From Pollenia angustigena (Eukaryota > Arthropoda > Insecta > Diptera > Polleniidae): a DNA stretch of 64,000 nt. Shown piece by piece: positions 55,341-64,000 of this stretch. A program made the translations under genes and the position numbers. The DNA lies in the NCBI GenBank assembly GCA_930367215.1, contig OV884059.1:228345803-228409802 (forward strand), written 5' to 3'. Position 1 is the first letter of the stretch. Every line of letters starts with the position of its first letter. The notes under the pieces were generated by a model that did not search any database, had not been told where the DNA came from, and saw nothing but the letters and a program-made list of their open reading frames with translations.

Positions 55341-55739
55341 ATAAATATTTTAAACTTTTGATTGAATATGCAACAACAATTATATAAAGAAAGAAATACA
55401 CTTAAAATGTGTAACGTCAAAGGAATTATTTCCAGTTTATGGCATTTCATAAATATACATATGAAATTACTCCATTTGCGTTTAAAAAGCAAACACTACA
55501 AACGAAGCATTTGGCCAGGAAAACCATAACATTGCTGTAAGCCATATAAGAAAGGAGAAAAGCCTTACTTAGCTCAAAACAATCAACTCATTGATTTTGT
55601 AAGTACGATTTTCTTTAAACATATTCGTATTTAAAGCAATTTTCACTACACTCATAGTTGCACAAATCATATAGAATTTGAGAAAATGTTTGTTTCCTAA
55701 ATTAATTTTCCAATTTTAAATAATTTTTAAATTATTTAC

Positions 55740-55843
55740 GGCTAATTTTACCAAGTTCAGCTATAATTTACTATTATTAAAACAATAGGTTTTTTGACTT
55801 TTATAATGAAAGTTAATTAAACCTGAACTTTGTGAAATTGGCC
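55740..55843. repeat. About 104-bp MITE, copy 2
   Basis: GGCTAATTTTACCAAGTTCAG pairs with CTGAACTTTGTGAAATTGGCC; also shares GCTATAAT with copy 1. Older than copy 1 by its mismatches. Confidence 0.6.
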
Positions 55844-57394
55844 ATTAATCTATAAAATCCAAAAAAATAGTTTGGTTTATTTTTATTTCACAAAATCTGA
55901 AAATATTTAAAATCAAGTGCAATTTCTAAAAATTTACTTATCTTTTTCTTATTTCAGTAGCTTAGGTAAAGAAAAGTGGTCCTCAAAGGTATAAGGTATT
56001 TTTATAAATTTTGAACACGGATAATTTTCCAAATTTGTTTGTTTTCAATTTTACGTGATTTCGATTTCCGGAACATGCCCGAAAATTAAAAAAGTTCTAA
56101 AAATTAACGATAACTGTTTTGGAATAAGTATTTTTTAGTACTTAAAAAAATTTAGATTTTATTTTTGTCTTTCTCAGGTGTGGAAAGGGAAAGGCTATTG
56201 AAAGAGGTAGCCATAAAATCATAACAACACGAAAATATACCACTGCTACGAGCCACCCATTATAATTTAGATTTCTACTGTGTATTTATGAGAAAACAAT
56301 GACCACAGCGTAAAAACTCTTATTATTTTAGAACTTTTTTTTTAACACAACATAATTTTTTGTAAGCCAGTTCTGTTAAATATAGACTGAGCAACAAAAA
56401 AAACAGTACAAAAAACAGTACAAAGTGTAAAAAACAGTACATTTGCGTACTGTTTTAGGAGTTGTGCATAAAACAGTACAACTGCAAAAAATCAGTACAT
56501 GTACTGCTTAAAACAGTACGTATGGCAACCCTATGTTCAGTTCAGTTTCAGCATAAAAGAAGTTTCAATAAAAGTGATACCTATCAAATAGTGAAGTAAC
56601 CCCTTTACTTCCCACAACTTTGGTTTAAAATTAAATAGATTTATTTTATAGGTATTTAATCATTACGAAATTAAAAAAAAATCTAATTCTATTTAATTGT
56701 AATAACAAAAACTTGTAGGTATTAGTGCTGGGATACTATCGATATGTTTAACTATCGATATTTATCGATAGTTCAGATTTCACTATCGATATATCGATAT
56801 TACTATCGACTGAATGTTTGTACTTTAATTCCATTGCAATTTTAAAAAATTTTCTAAATATTAAACCCAAAAAGGTAATCAATCTAGCGGACTTATCCTC
56901 TAATGGTCGTTCATTGCTTTGTCTTATGCCTGCAATTGCATTTGGATTTGCATTTTTTTTACAACAAAAACAGAGGTAAAGGAAAAACATGTAAAATTAA
57001 TTAAAAATGGATAATCATTAAAAAAAAGCAAATTTCAATCCACCAAAGGTTAAAATACAATTTGGTTTAAGGATTGATGTTTGACTATTGACGTCAGCAG
57101 TCGTCGATGGCTGAGAGTGTAAGACGGCAAATCCCTCTGAGGAGATCGAGTGGTAGCGATCGAAACATGTCACGGTCAGGGTTACCGTTGGAAATTTTCG
57201 AAAAGGGTCACAAAAAGGGTATTTCCCAGAAAAAGGGGTCAAAAAAAGGGTATTTCAATAAAAAAAGGGTCAAGTTTTTTATTAGCAGTATTTCCCATTT
57301 TAATGAACATAATAAGATCAAGTTTTTTTATGAGCAAACAAACAAATAATATTTCAGGTAGGAAGAGCTCAAAAAACTTAATTATTTTATCAAA

Positions 57395-58850
57395 TAGAAA
57401 CTGGGAATTATTTCCTTCCGAAGGTAACTTTATATTATATTCAACATTTTTCATTTTTCGAATTTATTCTATGAGCTAAATTTCAGTTATGTATTTTATA
57501 AAGCTTTTTTGTAATAGTTCTATTCCTACAATTTTTTCAGAAATGACTTTATACACTACCAGACTATTATATTGTATTTTCTTTTTACATTTTACCTTAG
57601 CCTTCCGTTGGAAAGCAATGAGGTATATTGAATGTACAGAAAAATTTACAATTATTAGACACCAGCAGAATGTAATGCATTTTCTGGCCCGCTACGGCCG
57701 TCGTCAGCATTCTTTGTGTCTCACTGGATAGTGTTACTTTATAAATTGAATGTATTTAACTCAATTATTTTAACAAATAGAAACTGGGAATTATTTCCTT
57801 CCGAAGGTAACTTTATATTATATTCAACATTTTTCATTTTTCGAATTTATTCTATGAGCTAAATTTCAGTTATGTATTTTATAAAGCTTTTTTGTAATAG
57901 TTCTATTCCTACAATTTTTCAGATATGACTTTATACACTACCAGACTATTATATTGTATTTTCTTTTTACATTTTACCTTAGCCTTCCGTTGGAAAGCAA
58001 TGAGGTATATTGAATGTACAGAAAAATTTACAATTATTAGACACCAGCAGAATGTAATGCATTTTCTGGCCCGCTACGGCCGTCTTCAGCATTCTTTGTG
58101 TCTCACTGGATAGTGTTACTTTATAAATTGAATGTATTTAACTCAACTTTTTTAACAAATAGAAACTGGGAATTATTTCCTTCCGAAGGTAACTTTATAT
58201 TATATTCAACATTTCTCATTTTTCGAATTTATTCTATGAGCTAAATTTCAGTTATGTATTTTATAAAGCTTTTTTGTAATAGTTCTATTCCTACAATTTT
58301 TCAGAAATGACTTTATACACTACCAGACTATTATATTGTATTTTCTTTTTACATTTTACCTTAGCCTTCCGTTGGAAAGCAATGAGGTATATTGAATGTA
58401 CAGAAAAATTTACAATTATTAGACACCAACAGAATGTAATGCATTTTCTGGCCAGCTACGGCCGTCGTCAGCATTCTTTGTGTCTCACTGGATAGTGTTA
58501 CTTTATAAATTGAATGTATTTAACTCAACTATTTTAACAAATAGAAACTGGAAATTATTTCCTTCCGAAGGTAACTTTATATTATATTCAACATTTTTCA
58601 TTTTTCGCATTACATTCTGCTGGTGTCTAATAATTGTAAATTTTTCTGTACATTCAATATACCTCATTGCTTTCCAACGGAAGGCTAAGGTAAAATGTAA
58701 AAAGAAAATACAATATAATAGTCTGGTAGTGTATAAAGTCATTTCTGAAAAATTGTAGGAATAGAACTATTACAAAAAAGCTTTATAAAATACATAACTG
58801 AAATTTAGCTCATAGAATAAATTCGAAAAATGAAAAATGTTGAATTTAAT
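57395..58850. repeat. 382-bp tandem array with an inverted last copy
   Basis: Three nearly identical direct units of 382 bp start near 57395, 57777 and 58159; a fourth is cut after about 65 bp (58606) and is followed by an inverted partial unit to about 58850. Each direct unit holds a 62-63-codon ORF (57543, 57925, 58307) that begins MTLYTTRLLYC and ends HSLCLTG. The ORFs are conserved simply because the units are young copies; no domain is seen. Confidence 0.85.
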
Positions 58851-58984
58851 TATTTTATGGAATGCTCTGTCCGTTTTTAAACACCTGACAAAATGTTTAT
58901 TCTTTATCATTATACATAGCTAATTTTTTAATATTTTTTATATAATTTTCCGATTTAGTGATGTCAAAAAATTTTAGTGTTTGT

Positions 58985-59180
58985 TTTAAATTTTGCAATC
59001 GTTCGCAAATTGTAACCATTTTCTCGATTAAAGCGATTTTTTCCTGTAAGTGTCAGATTTTTTAAAGCTTTTACGATTTTTAATAAATATAAGACTTTGC
59101 TATCATACCGCTGTTACCAAATATATGGGAATTTCCGCTAATTTAGCAATTTTTACCTCTTGTTTTCATTCCTGTTAGGG
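58985..59180 (-). repeat. Inverted copy of the 25880-26560 repeat
   Basis: On the minus strand AAATTGCTAAATTAGCGGAAAT, the TAAGACT..ATATTTATTAAAAATCG and AAAGCTTTAAAAAATCTGAC-like parts follow the order of the copy at 25.9-26.4 kb. Confidence 0.5.
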
Positions 59181-59827
59181 CACTCTCAACACTGTCGATT
59201 CAAAAGAAGGCGAAAAATTAATACCTTTTGCCATTATTAAGGGTGAATTTTTTTGAATAAAACATGCTACTCTTTAAGATAGCAAAACACCAAATTGCAT
59301 TTTTTTAATAAAATGTAACATTTTTGTTTTGAAAAGAAACCACCGTAAAAAATAACAAATATTTATATAAGTTATGTTTGCTTTTAGGGAAATTGTCCTT
59401 TACTATCAAAAATCAAGGAGAAGAAAGCATGGAATTGTAAGTTTATACTTCGAGTCTGTTCCATATCAAGCAATGCTTATTTCGAAAACATTTGTTTAGC
59501 ACTTCTGTTCCGCAGTGTTGACAAAAAACAAAATGTGAGAGCTATTTCCATAAAAGGGTCAAAAAGTGTCACAGAATAGGTGATAATGATACAAAAGTAT
59601 AATTTAAAAAAAGGGTCATAAAAGGTATCAGCACCGTCGAAAAAGGGTCAAATTGATACTTTAGTATCACAACGGTAACGCTGGTCACGGTAACCATTCG
59701 CCTGGGTTCGAATCTCAGGTCAGTCAGGAATGAGTGGTTATCAAAAACAATTTTAATTAGTTTTCATGTTGTAACATTCCTTTCTTCAAAAAAATAATTT
59801 AATGAAAATTAAATTTGATGAACTTAA

Positions 59828-60127
59828 GAGGAAGTTTACACGGTGTCTATTCAGACATGTCTTACAAACACGTTTGTTTTGCTTGTAGGCGATCGGGGTA
59901 GAGAAGAAAGAGGGGTTGCCAAACAAACATGAAATGAGTTTTCATGTTTGTTTATATGAATTTCCATGTTTTTAATTTGTATGTATATGTAAATATATTA
60001 GACTTTTATACATGAAAACAGACATGTTTGGAAAGACATCGTGAAAAGACAATAGGTTTTTGGAAGCATGTTCAAAAGAGAATGTCAAAAGCAGACATGT
60101 CTGAAAAGACTCCGTGTAAACTCCCTC
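59828..60127. repeat. 300-bp Harbinger-like MITE, TSD TAA
   Basis: GAGGAAGTTTACACGGTGTC at the left pairs with GACTCCGTGTAAACTCCCTC at the right. TAA flanks both ends (59825-59827, 60128-60130), and related repeat copies show the uninterrupted site. AGACATGTCT words lie inside both ends. Confidence 0.75.
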
Positions 60128-60535
60128 TAAGTCTGATTAAAAATATTGAAAATTTGGATTAAAACACATAAATAGTTCAACAAAAAAACCACAATACTAA
60201 TTATTACAAAAATATTTGACATTTCAGTCCCTATATAAACATGTACAAATTTCGACTTAAAGGCCTTAAATTAGCAGTTAAAAGCACTGCTAAGCAATCC
60301 ACTTGCCATTCATGTTGTTTGTATTCATTGCTGTAATTCAGCGCGAATTAATAATAGCAAGTAAAAATTTGCGGCAAAAAACTGTGCGTGTATAGCTGCT
60401 GTTAGATGTCTTCATAGCTGTATTTTAAATAATAAAAATATCGATATTTATATTTTTCTTATCGATATTTTCGATAATTAAAGACTATCGATAATATCGA
60501 TAGTCTATCGATAGTTTCCCAGCACTAGTAGGTAT

Positions 60536-61431
60536 GTAATTAAAAATTAAGGCGAAATTTCTTAAACTAATGGTTGAGGTAGGCCAGGCCTCAAATATTT
60601 TGAAAATATCTGGACTTAAATAAATTAGGTAGAAAAATAGTTTACAAATTTTTATTAAATTATGTTCTGTTCTTTATTACAAAAGGACGTTAAGGCAAGG
60701 CCGGATTTTTGAGTTTAAACTTAGTTTAACGTAGTCTGAAACTCGTATTTTACCGGCGATATGTGATTTTTTTATTATTTCATTAAAGACCAAAACTTGA
60801 AGCAAAACTAAGCTGTTCCATCAAAATTTTGTATACAAAAGGACGTTTAGGCAAGGCCGGATTTTTGAGTTTAAACTTAGTTTAAAGTAGTCTGAAACTC
60901 GTATTTTACCGGCGATATGTGATTTTTTTTATTCTTTCATTAAAGACCAAAACTTGAAGCAAAACTAAGCTGTTCCATCAAAATTTTGTATACAAACTTG
61001 GTAATGGCGGCACAAATCTGTTTTTAGATTAACTGAGATCTCAAAAACCCAGCCTTACAGAAAAATTTTAAAAATTCCAATTGTAATTAATGTACGAGTT
61101 TGTCAATAAATAGAAAACTGACCGCTATTTTCTTATCCTGTTTGCAGATCAATACTCTTATAAAAAACAAACTGACAGAAAATTTCCCTAACCTAAAAAT
61201 TTTTAAAATTTTTTAGATGTAGGGTTAAAATTATTTCAGCATTAATCCAAGTTTTTCGCAATTATTTTCAGTTTAAAAAAATTGTCACTCAGATATTGTT
61301 TTTAATTAAAAACTTTTTAATGCACATTCATATTTCAAAATTACGTGCTGCGAATTAAATTAAAAGTCAACAAACATTTTTAAATAGAAGTAAACAATAA
61401 AATTATGGACAACAATAAAAAACAAAGTAAA
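60536..61431. repeat. Stretch with a 156-bp tandem duplication at 60677-60994
   Basis: GGACGTTAAGGCAAGGCCGG at 60685 recurs at 60841 (GGACGTTTAGGCAAGGCCGG); the two units are almost identical through ATCAAAATTTTGTATACAAA. The remaining DNA shows no gene. Confidence 0.75.
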
Positions 61432-61680
61432 ATACGAGGGCGTGTCACAAAAAAAAAAAACAAAGTAAAGTACGAGGGCGGATAAATTAAACACAGGATT
61501 TTGAATAAAAAATAATTTTTTTGATGTAGTCTCCTTTGAGCTCTACTTCGTCCAACTTTTCTCAAATTGTTTTTAATCCTTCTAAGAAATAAGATTTCTC
61601 CGCCCTGCCAATTATTAGGGTTTGGAAACACACGGGACTACTAAATCCGGAGAACAGGCCGGATGAGAAGCAATTGGTAG
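61432..61680 (-). pseudogene. Mariner transposase 3' fragment with end repeat
   Basis: On the minus strand HPACSPDL recalls the HPPYSPDLAPSDY box with the third catalytic Asp. In the next frame VFPNPNNWQGG follows and then, in others, YFLEGLKT and LDEVELKGDYIKK, the usual mariner C-terminus. Several frameshifts and a stop are present. A terminal TACGAGGGCGG at 61470-61480 is mariner-like, and a second TACGAGGGCGTGTCAC lies 38 bp further out at 61432-61447. The 5' part is missing; upstream sequence above 61690 is unrelated. Confidence 0.65.
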
Positions 61681-61754
61681 CCTAATTCATGGTTTTATAT
61701 CATTGAATGCCTAATGAACACACAAAATTTACCTTTTTCCCCTTAAATCACTAA

Positions 61755-61880
61755 GGGCCATTATTATAACTTGGCGTTAGCTGTTATCCGACAGTTAACA
61801 TACGCTTTTTGACAGAAAACACATTATTATCTGTCAATTTAATCTTAACTTTAGCTAACTTCAAGTTGTAATAATGGCCC
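61755..61880 (-). repeat. 126-bp Harbinger-like MITE, TSD TAA (copy 2)
   Basis: Inverted relative of 44387-44512 with identical length; GGGCCATTATTATAACTTG and CAAGTTGTAATAATGGCCC are its ends, TAA flanks at 61752-61754 and 61881-61883. Only a handful of differences from copy 1. Confidence 0.75.
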
Positions 61881-62231
61881 TAAATGACGCAGTTTATTGA
61901 CATTTTGACAGGAGCCAACTGAAAGATGCCTTTTGACAAGAGTGGTTTTGTCCTTCAGTTAAAAAGCGAGAAATTCAAAAAGTCACAGACTAATTGACCC
62001 ACCTTCGTACAGCAGAAATGTTTTTTTATTAAAAAGAGAAAATGTGTATTTGTAATTGAAAAAAAAAAACTTACTGATAAGTATATGCGTTTTAAAATTT
62101 TGAAAATTTGCTAAATTTAAATTATGTTCATATTAGATATTATCTATTATAAATTTTAGGAAAAATAAAATGAAAATGGTTTTTCAATTGTATTTAAAAT
62201 TTTATCGTCATATTTTAATATTTTTCATAAT

Positions 62232-62418
62232 TTCAAAAGATTTGGTTATTCGTGCTTAATTCCCAGTTTTTGCGTGAAATGCGCATAGGAATAGCTTATC
62301 CCATCAACAATAAATTTCAAGTGTTTTTATCAATAATAAAAACTGGGAATTAAGCACGAATAACAAAATCTTTTGAAATTAAAATTTTGTATTCCCAAAA
62401 ATTGAAATTACTTTTTGA
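62232..62418. repeat. 187-bp deletion derivative of the 34.8-kb foldback element
   Basis: Starts TTCAAAAGATTTGGTTATTC, has the short inverted arms (GTGCTTAATTCCCAGTTTTT and complement), and ends with the same 42-bp non-inverted tail up to TTACTTTTTGA. TTTTTCATAAT (11 bp) flanks both sides (62221-62231, 62419-62429). Confidence 0.7.
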
Positions 62419-62450
62419 TTTTTCATAATGTTTCAAAATTCTGTCGGAAC

Positions 62451-62695
62451 TGTTATTGATAATCTTTCATTCTTGACGTGGCTCGGGCTCGAACCCTGGC
62501 CGGCAGGTTACCATGACATGTTTCGATCGCAACCACTCGATCTCCTCAGATGGATTTGCCGTCTTACACTCGCAGCCATCGACGACTGCTGACGTCACTA
62601 GTCAAACATCAATCCTTAAACCAAATTGTATTTTAACATTTGGTAGATCGAAATTTGCTTTCCTGAATGATTATCCATTTTAATTGATTTTTACA
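62451..62695 (-). repeat. tRNA-like repeat, copy 2
   Basis: Reads on the minus strand with an A box-like TGGCTGCGAGTG at 62579-62568 and a B box-like GGGTTCGAGCC at 62496-62486. It matches 63013-63257 base for base as far as I can read (offset 562). Its head continues at 62696-62790 into sequence found inverted at 63258-63345. Confidence 0.55.
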
Positions 62696-62889
62696 TGTTT
62701 TTTCCTTTACTTCTGTTTTTTCGTACTTTCGTCAAGAATTTTTCTTGAAGTCCAAGTACATTTTTTGGTTTTTCACTTTGTCTTTCTCTTTTCTGTTGAC
62801 CTTTTTCAGCACAACTTGAAGCAAATGTACACATAGAGCTCGTGCCTTAGCTTTAACAATAATTAGTATTGTGGTTATTTTGTTGAACT

Positions 62890-63257
62890 ATTTATGGTTT
62901 TTAATCCAAATTTTTAATATTTTTAATTAGGCTTAAGTTCATGAAATTTAATTTTTATTAAATTATTTTTATGAAGAAAGGAATTTTTTACAACATGAAA
63001 ATCAATTAAAATTGTTATTGATAATCTTTCATTCTTGACGTGGCTCGGGCTCGAACCCTGGCCGGCAGGTTACCATGACATGTTTCGATCGCAACCACTC
63101 GATCTCCTCAGATGGATTTGCCGTCTTACACTCGCAGCCATCGACGACTGCTGACGTCACTAGTCAAACATCAATCCTTAAACCAAATTGTATTTTAACA
63201 TTTGGTAGATCGAAATTTGCTTTCCTGAATGATTATCCATTTTAATTGATTTTTACA
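62890..63257 (-). repeat. tRNA-like repeat, copy 3
   Basis: On the minus strand it has the tRNA-like part (63257-63013) and then the body seen at 59720-60185: TTTTCATGTTGTAA, AAATAATTTAATAAAAATTA, CATGAACTTAAGCC and ATTTGGATTAAAAACCATAA. It is the most complete uninterrupted copy. Confidence 0.55.
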
Positions 63258-63489
63258 AAGTGAAAAACCAAAAAAATGTACTTGGACTTCAAGAAAAATT
63301 CTTGACGAAAGTACGAAAAAACAGAAGTAAAGGAAAAAACATTCCTTATTTAATAAATTTTGTTCAGTTCACAAATTTTATTTGTCTCTTTTAGTTATCA
63401 TTAAGTATACATTTATTTTCCTATGTGCTTTAATTTGGCCACATATATTTGTTATTTTTGAAACTCTTTTTGCCAATGCGATACCTTCC

Positions 63490-63790
63490 TCAGTTTGCAA
63501 AAAGCTTTGAAAAGTTTTTACAATTTTCACTAAAATTTATTCTTATCATTAACTCAACTTTTATGAGATCAAAAGACATCCTATTTCTTTCTTTTGAATA
63601 CAAATGATACAAATGCTCGGCTTCCTTCATATTTAACGACAATTTCTGTTTTACAAAATTTGCAAACTGCAGTAAATTCATTCTTGTTTATAATCCATTT
63701 GGAATAATCGGAGTGCGTAGTCCAACTGTCACAAAATGTTGTGTTGTATCTAGGTTTTTTTGATGGTCCGGCTTCTTCGTCGTTTTGCAT
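63490..63790 (-). pseudogene. N-terminal zinc-finger fragment of a hAT-type transposase
   Basis: The minus-strand ATG at 63790 gives MQNDEEAGPSKKPRYNTTFC, then WTTHSDYSKWI and FTAVCKFCKTEIVV, a Cys-x2-Cys finger of the kind that starts many hAT-related proteins (BED/TTF-like). The frame shifts near 63620-63640; the other frame continues LYHLYSKERNRMSFDL with the His expected for the finger, and KNFSKLFAN. Nothing of the catalytic domain follows. From 63791 to 64000 only AT-rich DNA is seen. Confidence 0.5.
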
Positions 63791-64000
63791 TTTTTTAGAA
63801 TTAAAAATTTTAAAATTGATGGGGAAAAAATTATGTTAATGAGGGGGGAATTTACTACTAGTGATGATATATGTCGTATGTGAAATTTATAAAAATTTAA
63901 ATAATAATTTGAATGAATTCGCAAATGACAAATTTTACAAAGCAATTGTTTTTAATTTAAGTTTATATTAAAAATTTAAGAAAAATTTTGAAAATTTCTT

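Larger units (their letters stand above)
55107..56533. mobile_element. 1.4-kb hAT-like element, TSD TGTTCAGT, with ACAGTAC end repeats
   Basis: TAGGGTAGCCAGA and, complemented, TAGGGTTGCCATACG are the ends; TGTTCAGT flanks exactly (55099-55106, 56534-56541). AACAGTAC occurs about eleven times within 100 bp of the left end and 160 bp of the right end, likely transposase binding sites (inference). Two related small palindromes lie inside. No transposase. Confidence 0.8.
57177..59683. mobile_element. 2.5-kb hAT-like element, TSD GTCACGGT
   Basis: CAGGGTTACCGTTG and, complemented, CAGCGTTACCGTTG are the ends. GTCACGGT flanks exactly (57169-57176, 59684-59691), within the tRNA-like repeat. AAAAAGGGTC words repeat near both ends. 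The interior holds the 382-bp array and an inverted copy of the 25.9-26.5 kb repeat (58985-59180). No transposase. Confidence 0.8.
56970..60185 (+). repeat. tRNA-like (Pol III box) dispersed repeat, split twice
   Basis: Pieces 56970-57176, 59692-59827 and 60131-60185 are contiguous once two younger insertions are taken out. A box-like TGGCTGAGAGTG lies at 57108-57119 and B box-like GGTTCGAATCT at 59704-59714, close to consensus and spaced as in a Leu/Ser-type tRNA with a long variable arm. Related minus-strand copies are at 62451-62695 and about 62890-63257. Unlike a plain SINE, about 100-135 bp before the A box is conserved among copies. Function unknown; tRNA-derived origin is inference. 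Confidence 0.55.
56723..60527. mobile_element. hAT-like element with TATCGATA-rich ends, TSD GTAGGTAT
   Basis: TAGTGCTGGGATACTATCGA at the left, and TCGATAGTTTCCCAGCACTA at the right, are inverted ends; GTAGGTAT flanks exactly (56715-56722, 60528-60535). Many ATCGATA words lie in the first 90 and last 110 bp. Without its insertions (57177-59683, 59828-60127) it is about 1 kb, and most of that is the tRNA-like repeat. No transposase. Confidence 0.8.

Noticed and set aside
57543..58495. Three repeated ORFs of 62-63 codons as a small gene family
   Set aside because: The ORFs are conserved only because the whole 382-bp unit is a young copy, including non-coding parts; the translation has no domain and no start context or signal that sets it apart.
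57108..59714. A functional tRNA gene
   Set aside because: The A and B box-like parts lie in a dispersed repeat and this copy is split by a transposon; other copies lack a credible full cloverleaf on reading.

Overview
The window looks like A+T-rich intergenic/intronic DNA from a higher fly (Schizophora; blow-fly or house-fly relatives are my best guess, by inference only). Three things point that way: an intron-less MED20 gene of insect type, repeated INE-1/DINE-1-like (Helitron-derived) repeats that carry the CCGTCCGTCTGTCC core and the stretch ending in a GGGTATAAAA box, and an errantivirus-type Gypsy element primed by tRNA-Lys. There is no bacterial operon, rRNA, CRISPR array or convincing tRNA gene. 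Nearly everything supportable is mobile DNA, much of it nested and datable by target-site duplications (TSDs).

Layout. 0.3-2.8 kb: minus-strand relic of a non-LTR retrotransposon (endonuclease, RT with its core deleted, RNase H). 2.9-8.7 kb: a DINE-like repeat split by a Sola-like/DUF7869-type DNA transposon, itself split by a 2.4-kb long-TIR hAT-like element. 9.0-13.9 kb: a Foldback-like element with tandemly repeated arms, split by a Penelope-like element (RT plus GIY-YIG ORF, inverted 5' arm). 13.9-16.7 kb: hAT-like, Harbinger-like and palindromic MITEs. 16.7-23.8 kb: a complete Gypsy-clade LTR element with 914-bp LTRs that read as identical, gag and pol joined by a T TTT TTA slippery site, and no env; it sits about 280 bp upstream of MED20 (24.1-24.8 kb), the only complete host gene I recognise. 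25.6-30.5 kb: a deep nest (CACCCCTATTATG element > DINE-like repeat with a 153-bp satellite > 2.1-kb long-TIR element with 10-bp TSD > 204-bp hAT MITE). 30.5-33.8 kb: AT-rich DNA, four MITEs, then a probable minus-strand terminal exon (33.74-33.81 kb).

34-64 kb: more nested repeats with little coding DNA, possibly intronic to the minus-strand gene (inference). It includes foldback elements at 34.8-36.8 and 51.1-52.0 kb, paired 1.1-kb direct repeats, a possible small spliced ORF at 39.2-39.5 kb, six more hAT-like elements with exact 8-bp TSDs, a tRNA-like (Pol III A/B box) repeat family, a 382-bp tandem array inside a hAT-like element, a mariner tail, and a hAT-type zinc-finger fragment at 63.5-63.8 kb.

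No pathway or operon is present; the elements interact mainly by inserting into one another. The most unusual items are the foldback family with 11-15-bp TSDs and a non-inverted 3' tail, the spliced mini-ORF inside a TIR element, the tRNA-like module with a conserved upstream extension, and the Penelope/Foldback composite.
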